From: Ophiocordyceps camponoti-saundersi (nom. inval.) | Taxonomy: Eukaryota; Ascomycota; Sordariomycetes; Hypocreales; Ophiocordycipitaceae | Length of the DNA stretch: 64,000 bases | Direction: 5' to 3' | Assembly: GCA_003339415.1 (NCBI GenBank) | Contig: PDHQ01000033.1 | Span: 1-64,000 of the forward strand | Shown here: in pieces, positions 22,733 to 32,382 of the stretch | Layout: every line of letters starts with the position of its first letter | Numbering within the stretch: the first letter of the stretch is position 1 | Program-made: the position numbers and the translations under genes | The notes under the pieces: model-generated | Database searches by the model: none | Told to the model about the DNA's origin: nothing | Seen by the model: only the letters and a program-made list of their open reading frames with translations

Positions 22733-23359
22733 CTAAATATACGATTTGCTGGTCAAGAGGGAGGACGGACGGTGGTCAGCAACGAGCAACGATAAGACGG
22801 GAAACAAAAAGAAGGGGGATGTTACTCGAGGGGACGGCACGCGGCACTTGTCGCTCACGATGCGAGCGAAATGCGAAGGGTAGAGACACGAGGCGGTAAA
22901 GGACATGCGGGTGTCTTTGTTGCAGAGGAAGATGGCTTGGCCCCAGGAGCAGCTGACGCGGGAGCAGGAGGGTGTCTTGGGGTTGATGGCGGCCGGGACG
23001 TGGCATAGGACCTTGTGCTCGAGACTGGCCAGGTCTGGAACGTCGTTTTCTTCGTCGTCGTCGTCGTCAGCTTGGTGCTTTTGAGGAGAGCAACAGACAG
23101 AGGAAGGGGGTTGGGGGGTTGTTCTACTCGCATTCAAAGCCTTCGGATATCATGGGGCCCATCATGCCCATTGGACGTTGGGAGCAACTCGGCTTGGTTT
23201 GAGGGAACTTTTTTTCCTCTCGGAGAAGGGAGTCAGTTTGTTTGACTGATGGTTCCCGTTGTCTGGGTAGGGATTTGTTGAACTTGCCTTGTGGATCAGG
23301 TCGGATCTTACGGCTGAGGTGAGTGAGGAGAAGGCCAAGAGGAGGATTGGGAACTTCAT
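22733..23359 (-). CDS. Putative small secreted cysteine-rich protein
   Basis: The minus strand encodes MKFPILLLAFSSLTSAVRSD, a good signal peptide with likely cleavage near residue 16-19. Exon 1 is 23359-23288 (24 codons, ends LIHK). A GCAAGT donor at 23287 and the AG at 23141 make a 147 nt GC-AG intron in phase 0 to exon 2 (23140-22733). A later acceptor at 23078 would also keep the frame. The longer model gives 159 residues. The mature part has a short poly-Asp stretch, then PDLASLEHKVLCHVPAAIN and a Cys-rich core with C at LC, SC, SC, LC, SC and KC, plus a VCC pair if the earlier acceptor is used, so six or eight Cys. This architecture fits secreted fungal proteins of the effector or surface type. 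The C-terminal 35 residues after SDKCRV are hydrophobic and may be wrong if another intron exists. No family is assigned. Confidence 0.6.
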
Positions 23360-23986
23360 TGTTTCCTTTCTTCATCTGCTGTCCGGGGGAAGAAACGAGT
23401 GGAAAAGAGAGAGGGCTTCTTCAAGGGGGAAGATGAAGATTGAAGAAGAAAAGCTGACGAGATTTTTTCAACGACGGGAACAAGGTTACAGACACACAGA
23501 GACAGCAGGATAAGAGACACATGCGCGGTCCTTTTTTTCCTATCTATTTATCTCTCTCTCCTCTTTCCATCTTCAGCCGCAGCTTGGCCTCGTGTCTGAG
23601 CTGGAGGTGGTACGACTTCCGGAGCGAAAATTGGGGGATGGCACCGAAGTCGAAGCTACGATAAAGTCACTATCGAGAAATCAAGAATGGAAAAAAAAAA
23701 TTGGTGAGAGAGTTTTTGGGACCGATTCTCGATGGTAGCTTTGGTTCATTCGATCGGGGATGGGATTGTAGCGCCTTTTTGGCCGCGGTGTCGGCTTGCT
23801 TGTCCTGATTCTGTCGAGTGACACCGGGATTTGTGTGACGGTTTTATTATTGATATCAGTTGATTAAGGGGTTCGTTATATACCCAACTTCATCATCATC
23901 ATCATCATCTTTCCCCCCCTTTTTCCCTTCTCTTTCTCTTCCTCTCCTGCTTTCTCTTCACTCCTCGGTTAAAGACGGCATCTTCT
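23360..23986. other. Intergenic region (627 nt)
   Basis: This is the upstream region of the secreted-protein gene and the 3' flank of the glycosyltransferase gene, both on the minus strand. It contains a poly-A run near 23691 and a short CAT repeat near 23890. No gene is seen. Confidence 0.5.
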
Positions 23987-25033
23987 TCATTCCCGGCCGT
24001 CAAAGGTATCGTTCCGTTCCACCAACCCCTTCTCCTCCATCATGCTGACGAGCGGATACAAGGCACGAGCAAAGTTGCTACGACGCTCAAGCACATACCG
24101 CGGATCAACTCTGTCGAAGCCGTGAACCGGATGCTTGTTCCGATAGGGCATGAAGGCGTGCAGCAGATACGTCCTGGACCAGTCTACCGGCCAGGAAACG
24201 TCCTCACCGTCTCCCTCGTCGTGTACGGCCCACAGCCGGTCCAGGTCTTGCGGCTCCCATCCTCCCGGCGCGAAGGCGTTCCTCTCCATTATCAGGACGT
24301 CGCCTGATGCCTCGCCGACGAGTCGTTCGGCGATGCTGGTCAGCGCGTAGTTGCTGTGACGGAGCCAGCTTCCGTCGTAGAAGCGAGGCATGTCGTCCGC
24401 CCAGGCGGTGATGAGCTCCCCATGCGGACGGGTGAGGAAAGCTCCGCTGTTGATATCATCCGTAAACTCCCTGCCGACCACAGCGCCGAAACCGGCGTCG
24501 AACAAAGAACGGAGAGAGCGGAGAACAAAGACGTCAAAGTCGATGTACAGCCCGCCGACCTCCCGCAAGGCCTCGACGCGGACGAAATCCGACTTGTGCT
24601 CCATCGGACCGATGACGGACCCCATGGAGGTCACGTCCGGTCTGACGACGTCCTTGATGACCAAGCCCGGCATTTCGAGAAGGAGGCGCGTCCATTTCCC
24701 GGAGTGGCCGGCGCGGGCTCTTGAGATTGCGAGGGCGCTGGCGTCGGTGTGTAGGAGGATTGTCGGAGGGTGTAGGTGGTGGAAGGCGGCGTAGACGCTT
24801 AGGTATTGGCTGAATTCGAAGGTTAGGTCTGTGGGCGTGGGAGAGGTTGGATCGAGGAGGTGGACTAGGTTGACGATGTTGGGGATCGTGGTGCTTTCGT
24901 TGGCTGTTGTTGGAGGGGGGTGGGAGAGGTTGTGAGGGGAGAGGGAGAGGGGAGAGCGGTTGGTGAGGAGGAGGAGGGTGATGGTGAGGAGGGTGATGAT
25001 GAGGAGGGATGTTCTGAGTTGAGGGTACGTCAT
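23987..25033 (-). CDS. Glycosyltransferase with DXD motif, type II membrane protein
   Basis: Single exon, 348 residues. A short cytosolic N-terminus is followed by one very hydrophobic segment at about 8-24 (LLIITLLTITLLLL), which predicts a type II membrane protein of the Golgi or ER with a luminal catalytic domain. The sugar-nucleotide binding motif is GGLYIDFDVFVLRSL, with Asp165 and Asp167 as the DXD pair. The upstream segment KSDFVRVEALREVGG matches the usual helix before the DXD in the GT32 / Gly_transf_sug group (alpha-1,6-mannosyltransferase Och1 and alpha-1,4-glycosyltransferase relatives). Downstream, INSGAFLTRPHGELITAW is typical of the acceptor-side loop. The likely role is sugar transfer onto glycoprotein or glycolipid. 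Donor and acceptor cannot be told from sequence. The family call is good and the specific activity is open. Confidence 0.88.
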   Translation of the reverse strand: MTYPQLRTSLLIITLLTITLLLLTNRSPLSLSPHNLSHPPPTTANESTTIPNIVNLVHLLDPTSPTPTDLTFEFSQYLSVYAAFHHLHPPTILLHTDASALAISRARAGHSGKWTRLLLEMPGLVIKDVVRPDVTSMGSVIGPMEHKSDFVRVEALREVGGLYIDFDVFVLRSLRSLFDAGFGAVVGREFTDDINSGAFLTRPHGELITAWADDMPRFYDGSWLRHSNYALTSIAERLVGEASGDVLIMERNAFAPGGWEPQDLDRLWAVHDEGDGEDVSWPVDWSRTYLLHAFMPYRNKHPVHGFDRVDPRYVLERRSNFARALYPLVSMMEEKGLVERNDTFDGRE

Positions 25034-26141
25034 GGCCGTTTTACCCCCTTTTTGAGCCCTGCCCTTTTCCCCTCTGACGACTTATACTCGGTATATATAT
25101 GTGTGTGTATAAGTGAGATGGTTGATGATGATGGTGATGTTGTGTAAGTAGGTAGGTATATCTCGTCTTCGCAACTCGTCAAGCAAAGGATGATGAAACA
25201 AGTCTCAGCGAAGGAAAAACTCCCGGATGAAAGGAAGGTTTTTTTCTTCTCCCTCCTCTTCCCTGTCTATTTCACGCACGGGGTCCTTCTTCATCGTCTG
25301 TGCTTCTTTGCTTTCAAGGGTAGGTGAGTTGAGGTTAACATTTGCATATACACATGTACATACATACATATACATAAATATATGCAAGGGTATAAAGAAT
25401 GCAGAGAGTGCTTTTAGAGAAAAGGACTTATAGTAACTAGTTGTTTAGGAGATATTATATGTATGTAAATAGATAGACAGATATAATCTGAAATTTTGAA
25501 ACGGTTTAAACAGGCTTGAAGCAGCGTCCATGTTTTATGCATATGTATAGGATATGCATCCCTAAGGCTTATTGCGCCAAGACTCGCTAGGACTGCCGAT
25601 AGGACCCTAAAACTCGACAGTGCTTGTACAGTAGCCGTACAGTACGGACACAAGGCCCCCCCTCCCTTCCGAGCACCGAAACCCCGAGTTAAACCTTGAT
25701 ATGCATCTTGCCTACATGACACTAACTCCGTCTATTCTATGCTTATACCGATAAACACACGGGTATATACCTACTCTGTCTATAAGAATAGGAGGGCTGA
25801 TTGATAGGTAATCCAAGTCCATTCATCAGCTCATAACATCTTGTCCTCTCATCAAAGACAAGACTCCATTGCTTGACTCTTGTTGGTCGTCATCATGTAT
25901 CCGTATATCCACATATTCGCCCAACACTACATGCCCATGGCGGAAACGGCTTCGCTGGCTGCCAACATGCACAAATCCTCGCCGACCAACTCATCCATAC
26001 ATACTGACTCAGCATCATGGCAACATAATCGCGTCTGACGGGACTGTCTGCAGTCTCACCACACACGATACCATCACATCCATCCATCCGCTTCCTTTAC
26101 ATATGTACATATGTACATAGGACCCAAGTAACTCACCGCCC
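25034..26141. other. Divergent intergenic region (1.1 kb)
   Basis: This lies between the glycosyltransferase gene (minus) and the ABM-like gene (plus) and must carry both promoters. The sequence is A/T-richer than its surroundings with many TATATG and ACATACAT tracts, including the near-palindrome CATATGTACATATGTACAT at about 26100-26118. I see no gene. Confidence 0.5.
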
Positions 26142-26759
26142 ATGGCCGTCACCGAATTCGCCCTACTACAGCTCCAACCCGGCTACGACGAAGAAAAGCT
26201 ACGACAACTCCTCGCCCGCTGTCGCCACCGCCAGGACGAATGGGCCCAGCTCGGTGACGAAAACGACAGCCTAAGCAGCATGTATCTCGGCCACTTCGAC
26301 CAGAGCCCGACCCTGCTCATCACCGCGCCGTGGGACTCGCCCGAGGCGCACGCCGATTGGATCCGCACCGAGCCGAACCAAGCCTGCAACCGGGAACTGG
26401 CCGAGTTTGTCCGTTCCGTCAACCTCTGTCACCTCGAGCCGGTGGGGAGGCGGGCTCGTCAGCTACGAGGACCGTTTCGGCCTCAGGGGACGACCTTTAA
26501 TGTTCATCTGTTTTCCGTCCCTGACGATCGGCGCGAGGCTTTGACCAAGGCTTATCTAGCATTGGAAGAGGAGGAGGACAAGAAGGAGAACAATGATGCG
26601 ACACAGGACGACCTCTGGGCTGGCTGGAGGCTGGAGCCGGATCATCATCACCAGTCCCTCGTCGTCTTCTGGGCCGACAACTTTGACGAGGAGCGGCAGC
26701 GGAGGCTCATCGAATCCTGTGATGGGGTGCAGCATGGTAGATTCAGGTACGTGGTATAA
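26142..26759 (+). CDS. Uncharacterised protein, possible dimeric alpha/beta-barrel (ABM-like)
   Basis: Single exon, 205 residues, no signal peptide or membrane segment. The first half (MAVTEFALLQLQPGYDEEKL, then LLITAPWDSPEAHADWIRTE and LAEFVRSV) has the strand-helix-strand pattern and the 'WDSPEAHADWI' turn common in antibiotic-biosynthesis-monooxygenase-like dimeric barrels. A second similar half may follow (FNVHLFSVPDDRREALTKAY ... LVVFWADNFDEERQRRLIES). A two-lobe fold is therefore plausible. Such small proteins in fungi range from monooxygenases to orphan proteins. I infer a fold only, not a function. There is no intron. Confidence 0.6.
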   Translation: MAVTEFALLQLQPGYDEEKLRQLLARCRHRQDEWAQLGDENDSLSSMYLGHFDQSPTLLITAPWDSPEAHADWIRTEPNQACNRELAEFVRSVNLCHLEPVGRRARQLRGPFRPQGTTFNVHLFSVPDDRREALTKAYLALEEEEDKKENNDATQDDLWAGWRLEPDHHHQSLVVFWADNFDEERQRRLIESCDGVQHGRFRYVV

Positions 26760-26876
26760 TTGAAAGTTGTGTGTCAGTCTCCGCTAGTCGACGACACGAA
26801 AAGCAGCATCCTCCGAGACGCCCATGATTTTCTTCTTCTTTTTCAACCTCGACGTAAAACCCGCAACCAAATGCTT

Positions 26877-27313
26877 CTAGTTCTTCTTGGAGAGGTCGGT
26901 GATGTGCAGGTCTAGAATATCGAACATCAGAAAAAATGTCCAAGTCGGAATAACACGAATAGAAGCATCGTACTTGGAGGAAGGCTCTGCTTCAGCTTCT
27001 CGGCCTTGTCCGTGTCCTTGAGTACCAGAGTGTAGAGATGTCTCTGGCAGCGGACCTTGAACTTGACGTTGTTGGATTTCTTATTCTTCTTGATCCGCGC
27101 CGCTGCATTGAGAGAGAAAAAAAATCTCAACCTAGGTTCTGGAACGGCCCTAAACAGGGTTTTGAGAGGCAAGAGATGGAGATGCACATACAGGAAGCGT
27201 CCTTGCGGCGGCAGATTTCGATGAACTAAAGAGGGAATTCGTTAACGAGCCGGTCGAGGAAGAACCAAGGTGAATTGCGAAACCTTTTTGATGTCGGCGA
27301 CCTCACGCGGCAT
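26877..27313 (-). CDS. RPL38: 60S ribosomal protein eL38, four exons
   Basis: The 75-residue large-subunit protein is assembled from exons 27313-27284, 27225-27192, 27102-26974 and 26911-26877. Exon 1 encodes [10 protein letters not shown], exon 2 [11 protein letters not shown], exon 3 [20 protein letters not shown] and onward to KLKQSLPP, and exon 4 [11 protein letters not shown] and the TAG stop. All junctions have GT-AG borders (introns of 58, 89 and 62 nt) and phases that agree. The sequence fits eL38 from its first residues through the KQSLPP block; the C-terminal tail is the usual variable part. The very short exons hide the gene from single-frame searches. It lies head to head with a microprotein gene, 461 nt apart. 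Confidence 0.96.
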
Positions 27314-27774
27314 TTTGGCGGTGTTGAGCTCTCGAGTCGCTGGAGGTGGGTGAGGAATTATTTTTGCCCTGTTGGTGGTTTTTTTGTGCGCCGAGGTGGG
27401 AGGGAGAATTGCTGATGTCTGCACTGCCACAGCGGCGGCTCTCGAGTTTGTGTGGCGCAGCAACTGTCGCTCTAGAGGTGTACGGATAGATGGAGGATCG
27501 CATTGGGTTGGATGTGCGAGTAGCTGACCGTTACGGAGTATCCGTGCAGAGTGACCGTGCAGAGTGACCGTGCAGAGTGACAGACATACTCCGTACACGC
27601 GTACATACAGCAGTCATCCTTTACTTGAACCAACTCACTTCATCTTCATTACGAGACGCAAAAATGCCTACAGGCTTAGATCATGCCCTCAAGTCCAAGG
27701 TTCGTCCCTAGTCTTGAATCATCTTCCATCATCACCGCCAAAGACAAAACTCACCTCAAGGGGAAACATAGAAT
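27314..27774. promoter_or_regulatory. Divergent promoter region of eL38 and the microprotein gene
   Basis: The 461 nt between two divergent start codons must carry both promoters. It contains a perfect three-copy 13-mer repeat at 27543-27581 and pyrimidine-rich stretches near the eL38 start. I did not recognise a specific ribosomal-protein promoter element. Confidence 0.5.
27543..27581. repeat. Tandem repeat, 3 x 13 bp
   Basis: The unit CGTGCAGAGTGAC occurs three times in perfect head-to-tail order between the divergent eL38 and microprotein genes. A preceding segment (ACGGAGTATCCGTGCAGAG) and the ACTCCGTAC after it are partly complementary. It may be a regulatory array or only a recent slippage expansion. 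Confidence 0.9.
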
Positions 27775-28162
27775 ATGGTGCTGGGTAAGTAATAAACGAA
27801 GCAGCCCCCCGTCATCACCTCACTCACCAAAACTAACGAAACTATGATTCCACCTGCACAGCTTTCGGAGGCATAGTAGCCGCAGCCGCAGCGTGGACCA
27901 TCTGGGGAGGAAGTCTCTTCCCGGTCGAGCCGGATCCAAAGGGCGATCCGCAGACCTGGACGCGGGAGGAGATGAGGCGTTGGTTAGCTGCTGTGAGTTT
28001 CGAAACCGTATGCACCTTACAAAATGAGGCTTTCTTGTTAACTAACGCCTCGTTTTTTTTTTTTGCCCGTCGGAGTAGAGGGGATTGATGCCGCGGGATG
28101 GCGACTCGAGGGATGAGTTGTTGGATAGGGTGGTGGCTAACATGAGGATTCCTCGTCGGTAG
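27775..28162 (+). CDS. 74-residue membrane microprotein with a 10-nt first coding exon
   Basis: Three exons, 27775-27784 (10 nt: ATG GTG CTG G), 27862-27992 and 28079-28162, give a 74-residue protein starting MVLAFGGIVAAAAAWTIWGG and ending VANMRIPRR. Introns are GTAAGT...CACAG (77 nt) and GTGAGT...GTAG (86 nt), and the phases agree. Residues about 3-20 form one hydrophobic helix. Next comes an acidic/Pro linker (FPVEPDPKGDPQTWTREEM) and a Trp-Leu helix pair (REEMRRWLAARGLMPRDGDS, then RDELLDRVVANM). That last part resembles the helix-extended-loop-helix seen in SAP-like and LEM-like motifs. It is probably a single-pass membrane protein with the C-terminal helix pair facing the cytosol or matrix. 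I do not know a function. No single open frame covers it, so automated annotation could miss it. Confidence 0.8.
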
Positions 28163-28353
28163 AAGCAGGCTTTCTTCTTCCTTTTTTTTTTGTCGTATGA
28201 TAGAAGAGAAGGAATTACTTTCATGTTCAAGTGCTATTTTTTTTTCTACCTGTCTTTGAGGCGTTCGTGGACTATATCAGTCGAAGACGCTGCATGGCAT
28301 GATCCTCGTTGAAGTTTGTCCCTCATAGACTGTAACAGGGACGAGTTCTGACA

Positions 28354-28426
28354 GCTCGAGTGACGCAGCGGTTAGCGTGTGAGATTGCAGATCTTAAAGT
28401 CGCTGGTTCGAATCCGGCCTCGAGCT
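28354..28426 (+). tRNA. tRNA-Cys (anticodon GCA)
   Basis: The cloverleaf is complete without an intron. The acceptor stem GCTCGAG pairs perfectly with CTCGAGC. The D stem is ACGC/GCGT with loop AGCGGTTA. The anticodon stem is TGAGA/TCTTA with loop TTGCAGA, so the anticodon is GCA (28387-28389) after T33. The T stem is GCTGG/CCGGC with loop TTCGAAT. The discriminator base is T (28426), as expected for Cys. A short T run at about 28468-28471 may end Pol III transcription. Confidence 0.97.
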
Positions 28427-28813
28427 GCAGTCGGCTTACAGCAATCTCCTCTGACGAGGAAATTCTCTTTTGCTGACATACGATGCTTTTGTCATCCTTT
28501 TTGTAACTCATGTTGGTCAAGATATCTCCTATCGCCATGTGACGACAGCCTACTCTTCTTCTGACGTAGTCGGGATTTCGCAACCATACCTGCGCCTCGT
28601 GGCTTAGCCACACCATCCTTGCCCCCAACACGTGCCGCCCCTGATTCAACCTTTCATCCCCCCTACGAGAGACGACCTATCTCTCACTCTCCCACTCTCA
28701 CTCTCACTCTCCCATCTCTCTCCCATCTCTCTCCATCTCTCCATCATCCGCCATCATGGCAGCAGCCGGCTCGTGGTAGGCAGCACGCTACCCTATTCCA
28801 TGGCCGGACGAGC
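28427..28813. other. Intergenic region (387 nt)
   Basis: This holds the 3' flank of the tRNA gene and the promoter of the next plus-strand gene. A CTCTCC/CTCACT-rich tract at about 28680-28750 just before the ATG at 28814 is typical of fungal 5' leaders. No other gene is seen. Confidence 0.5.
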
Positions 28814-29794
28814 ATGGCCTTCCTCGAAGACCCGCGCCTCCGCCAGCGCTGGAACCAAATCGCCCACGATGCCGAAGCGGTGACGGAGAACGCAGCGGCC
28901 GGCATCTGGTCGATACAACATCACTACATCAACCCCTGCTTCGGAGCCGTCGCCTCCTCGATAGAGCGCTGCACAGCCACCTGCCTCGGCAGCGCCGACG
29001 AGAGACGCCGTCGTCGACGGGACAGACTCCACGCCGGAGGCGGAGCAGCAGGAGCGGAATACAGCTTCGACTTCTACGACGACTGGGACGACGACGATGC
29101 AGGCTGGGGCGCTAGCGAGGACTGGGATCGACTTCTCGCCGGCACAGGCAGCAGCGCAAGTCAGAGCCGTCGCAAGCTCGGCGCCGACGTATCGGACCAA
29201 CCTCGTCGGAAACGCGCCATGAGCTACGGCACCAGAAGACGACCGGACGAAGCTGACCCGACCATCATCCCCAGCACCCAGCCCATAGGCTTCCTCAGCA
29301 GATTACCGTGGCGTCTCGGCGGCACGCTTCGGTACAGGCCCAGCGCCGCCGACCTGCAGGATAACCCAGGGAAGCAAGTAGCGGCCGAATCGCAACCTCT
29401 CCTCGGCTCCGACGAAGAAGACTACGACGACGACAACGACGATTATAAACGCGAGCGACAGCTTCGTCGACGCAGTGGAACGGATGGTTCGGGAGATACG
29501 TCCGACTCGTTTCGTTCAAGAGGCGACATCTTCCCCAGCGATGGAGAAGGCGACGACGATGCCGTCCCCCTCGACGACGACGACGTCACCTTCGACATGG
29601 TCCGTCCCGACGACCGAAGCAGCGCGAGGGCAAGCAGCAAGGGGAAAAGGCCCGACGACGACGACGGCTCGCGAACGGTGTCGAGAACGACGCTTCGCTC
29701 TGAGAATGAGGCGGAAAATAATGACGTGATGGCTTCCGAGGCCGGAGTGGCCGATACCTCCTTCCAAGCAGCTCGGTTGCCGCGCTTTGGCTGA
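28814..29794 (+). CDS. Hypothetical, largely disordered acidic protein
   Basis: Single exon, 326 residues from the ATG at 28814; the frame is open further left, but that part is simple CT repeat and has no ATG. Only the first 55 residues look folded (MAFLEDPRLRQRWNQIAHDA, then ENAAAGIWSIQHHYINPCFG), a helical block with conserved-looking Trp, Tyr and Cys. The remainder is rich in Asp, Arg and Ser, with runs such as DDYDDD and an RRRRRR patch (about 65-70) that could be a nuclear signal or membrane-binding stretch. A QPLLGSDEEDY segment resembles an acidic sorting-type motif but may be chance. I do not recognise a family. Confidence 0.7.
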   Translation: MAFLEDPRLRQRWNQIAHDAEAVTENAAAGIWSIQHHYINPCFGAVASSIERCTATCLGSADERRRRRRDRLHAGGGAAGAEYSFDFYDDWDDDDAGWGASEDWDRLLAGTGSSASQSRRKLGADVSDQPRRKRAMSYGTRRRPDEADPTIIPSTQPIGFLSRLPWRLGGTLRYRPSAADLQDNPGKQVAAESQPLLGSDEEDYDDDNDDYKRERQLRRRSGTDGSGDTSDSFRSRGDIFPSDGEGDDDAVPLDDDDVTFDMVRPDDRSSARASSKGKRPDDDDGSRTVSRTTLRSENEAENNDVMASEAGVADTSFQAARLPRFG

Positions 29795-30216
29795 TGTGTA
29801 GGTAGGTATGTGTTGTGGGAACGTACAGCTCTGTACATGATGGTTTTACAGCCTGTTAAATAGGACTGGGAATGAGTCGAGGAAGAGATGGGAATGAAAG
29901 AGGGAAAGGTCGTCGAGAAATAACCTGAAGGAACGAAAAGGGGCCTGGAAATTGGCTGAGATGAATGTGCATTCGTCGTGATTCCCTCGTTGCTGCGTGT
30001 CGTATCACCTGCTGATGTATGAATAAAAGGAGTGTCCGTGTGCTTTTCGAGGAGCATCGAGACAGCGTCGTGTCAACGGTTGATACGAGACTGAATAACC
30101 TGGATTATACATGTCAATGCTTCCGAAGAGGAAAACAAACGGTCCAGTACCTTGATATATCAACTCCTCAACAGACCAACTACACAAACACACGCACACA
30201 CACACACAGCTCTTCC
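29795..30216. other. Convergent intergenic region (422 nt)
   Basis: This is the 3' flank of the acidic hypothetical gene (plus) and of HAS1 (minus). It contains a (CA)n run at about 30189-30209. No gene is seen. Confidence 0.5.
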
Positions 30217-32168
30217 TCATCCCCCCCCTCGCTTCCTCGCCCTAAACGCACTCCCCTGCCTCGGCTGACTCCCATAAGCCCTCCTCGCCTTATCCCTCCC
30301 CAAAGACTGCCCGACCGTAATGTCGACACGCGGCGGCGTCGCGAACCCAAAGCTCTTCGCCACCTTGGCCAGGTCCAGCTTGTGAACGTCATACACGGAC
30401 CGCAGCCCGTGGCTGGCGTAGGCGTGGAGGTAGGACCGGAACGCCTCCTTGGCGCTCTGCTGAAGGTAGTAGTTCTTGCCGATGAGCTTCTCCAGCTGCG
30501 ACTGCACGTTCTTGATCTTCTTGGCCGGGAACTCAAACTCCACCACCGGCACGCGCGCCTCCTTGAGGTGCGCAAGGAAACCGACCTCGTTGGGCTGGAG
30601 GAACAGGAGACTGCGGCCCTTGGCGTTGGCGCCTCGTGCCGTTCGCCCGACTCGATGGATGTAGTCGCGCGTGTTGTCAGGCGGATCAAACTGGACGATG
30701 AAGTCGACCGCGGGAATCTGAATGATTGTCATGCGCGCGTCAGTGACAGGGACAGGGCAGAGGAATCCGTGCCTCTCCCGAATTCACACTCACATCCAGT
30801 CCACGCGCTGCAACGTCGGTGCAAATCAAGATGCCGTGCTCAGCATTGGTAAACTCGAAGAACGTGTTGGTCCGTTTCTGCTGCTTCTGCTTGCCGTAAA
30901 GGTCGAGCACAGGACAGTCGATGTAGTTCAGTAGCTCGGCGTAGTATTTGACTGAGTTGCAGCTGCTGAAGAAGACGATGACCTTTTTCTTCTTTTGCGT
31001 CATCCGCAGCAGAAAGGAGAAGAGGAGAATGAAGCGCTTGTCGGCGTCGCACAGGACGTAACCCTGCTCCAGGCCCTCGACGGTGCTGTATTGCTGCCCC
31101 TCGTCGACATTGATGTAGAGAGGACCCGGTCGAAGGGAAATCCGAGCAAGATCCTCTGGAGGAGGAGGAGGAGAAAATAGACGTGTCAGCGGGATACGGC
31201 GACCGGCGGGCACCAAGTCAGCAGCGGGAGCTACATACCGACTTTGGTCGTCTGCGTCGCCGAAAAGAGCATCGTCTGGCGATCCTCTGTAGCGAGTACC
31301 TTGACAATCTGCCTCATCTCGTCCTCGAATCCGACCTCGAGTATGCGATCGGCCTCGTCGATGATAAGGCACCGAAGGTTCTTGTACACAAAAGTCGTAT
31401 TCAGGAGATGATCAAGTAACCGGCCGGGAGTGGCAATGAGGAGATTGACGCCCTTTGCGAGCTTATCCGCCTCCGACTTGCGATTCGCGCCGCCGATGAC
31501 GATGCCGTACGTCTGCGAGTGATACTGCATGAGCTCCCTGGCGACGCCGAAGATCTGCAGAGCGAGCTCGCGGGTAGGCGAAACGACGATGACGCCCGTT
31601 CCGTTTCTCGGCTTGAACCGCGCTTCCTGAAGCCGTTCGACGGCGGGGATGAGGAAGGCCAGCGTCTTTCCAGATCCAGTCTTGGCCGCGCCCAGGACGT
31701 CGCGCCCAGCTCGAAGCGGAGGTATAGTCTGGAAAGAGGGATGTAAGTGTCTTTATTTCAGAGTAAGGAGGAAGCTGAAGCTTGACGGACCCGACGCTGA
31801 ACTTCAGTCATATTAGTGAAGCCCATCTCTTCGATAGCCTTGAGCGTCTTCTCGTGAAGCTTCAAGTCTGAAAACGTCTGCGCATCCGAAGTGACGGGAA
31901 GAGAAGCAACGGCATCTGCATCTGCTTCTGCTTCCTCATCCTCCTTCTGCTCCTCATCATCATCCTTCTCCTCCTCCTCATCCTCCTCCTCTTCTTCTAC
32001 TTCCGCCCCGCTGCCTCTGCTCTCATCATCATCGTCATCATCATCGTCTCTCGTCTTCTTCGACTTTTTCGAAGCAGCATTTTCGGAAAGAGCGACTTTA
32101 GAAACAGAAGAGACTTCATTCCCACCACGCTTCCGTTTCTTGCTCGTCGAGAAATCCATGTCGGGCAA
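30217..32168 (-). CDS. HAS1: DEAD-box RNA helicase HAS1, ribosome biogenesis
   Basis: Nucleolar ATP-dependent RNA helicase acting in both 40S and 60S assembly. Four exons, 32168-31791, 31728-31239, 31155-30794 and 30717-30217, give 576 residues; introns are 62, 83 and 76 nt, all GT-AG, with phases 0, 1 and 0. The first 90 residues are acidic with Lys-rich patches (KKRKRGG, KKSKKTR). The core has the Q motif near [10 protein letters not shown], motif [10 protein letters not shown] (about 140-148), PTREL, IATPGR, DEAD (about 250-253), SAT, and the C-terminal lobe with ARGLD joined across intron 3 to [14 protein letters not shown] and HRVGRTAR. The Has1-specific tail runs [20 protein letters not shown] and [12 protein letters not shown]. 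All family landmarks are present, so the splice model is well supported. Confidence 0.97.
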
Positions 32169-32382
32169 CGAGGAGAGAGAATGAATCGTCGTGGTGATCC
32201 TTTCCTTCGACTCTCCTTGGTGGGGAAAAAGACTGACGAAAAAAAAAAGAGCGTCAAGATTGCTTACATCATCACAGTGTCAGTTCAAGATAACACTATA
32301 CATGCACAAAACTCGCTAACAAAATTCCCTCCGCCCTTAAAAGCCCTTCAAAGACAACCTCTAGATGGCTTCGCTTCACAAC

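Noticed and set aside
18081..25033. Possible secondary-metabolite cluster around the P450
   Set aside because: No backbone synthase or tailoring partner nearby; neighbours are a Myb protein, Atm1, a small secreted protein and a glycosyltransferase.
28323..28649. Minus-strand frame of 108 residues overlapping the tRNA
   Set aside because: Its central part is the reverse complement of the tRNA-Cys gene, which produces a typical spurious protein sequence. No independent support.
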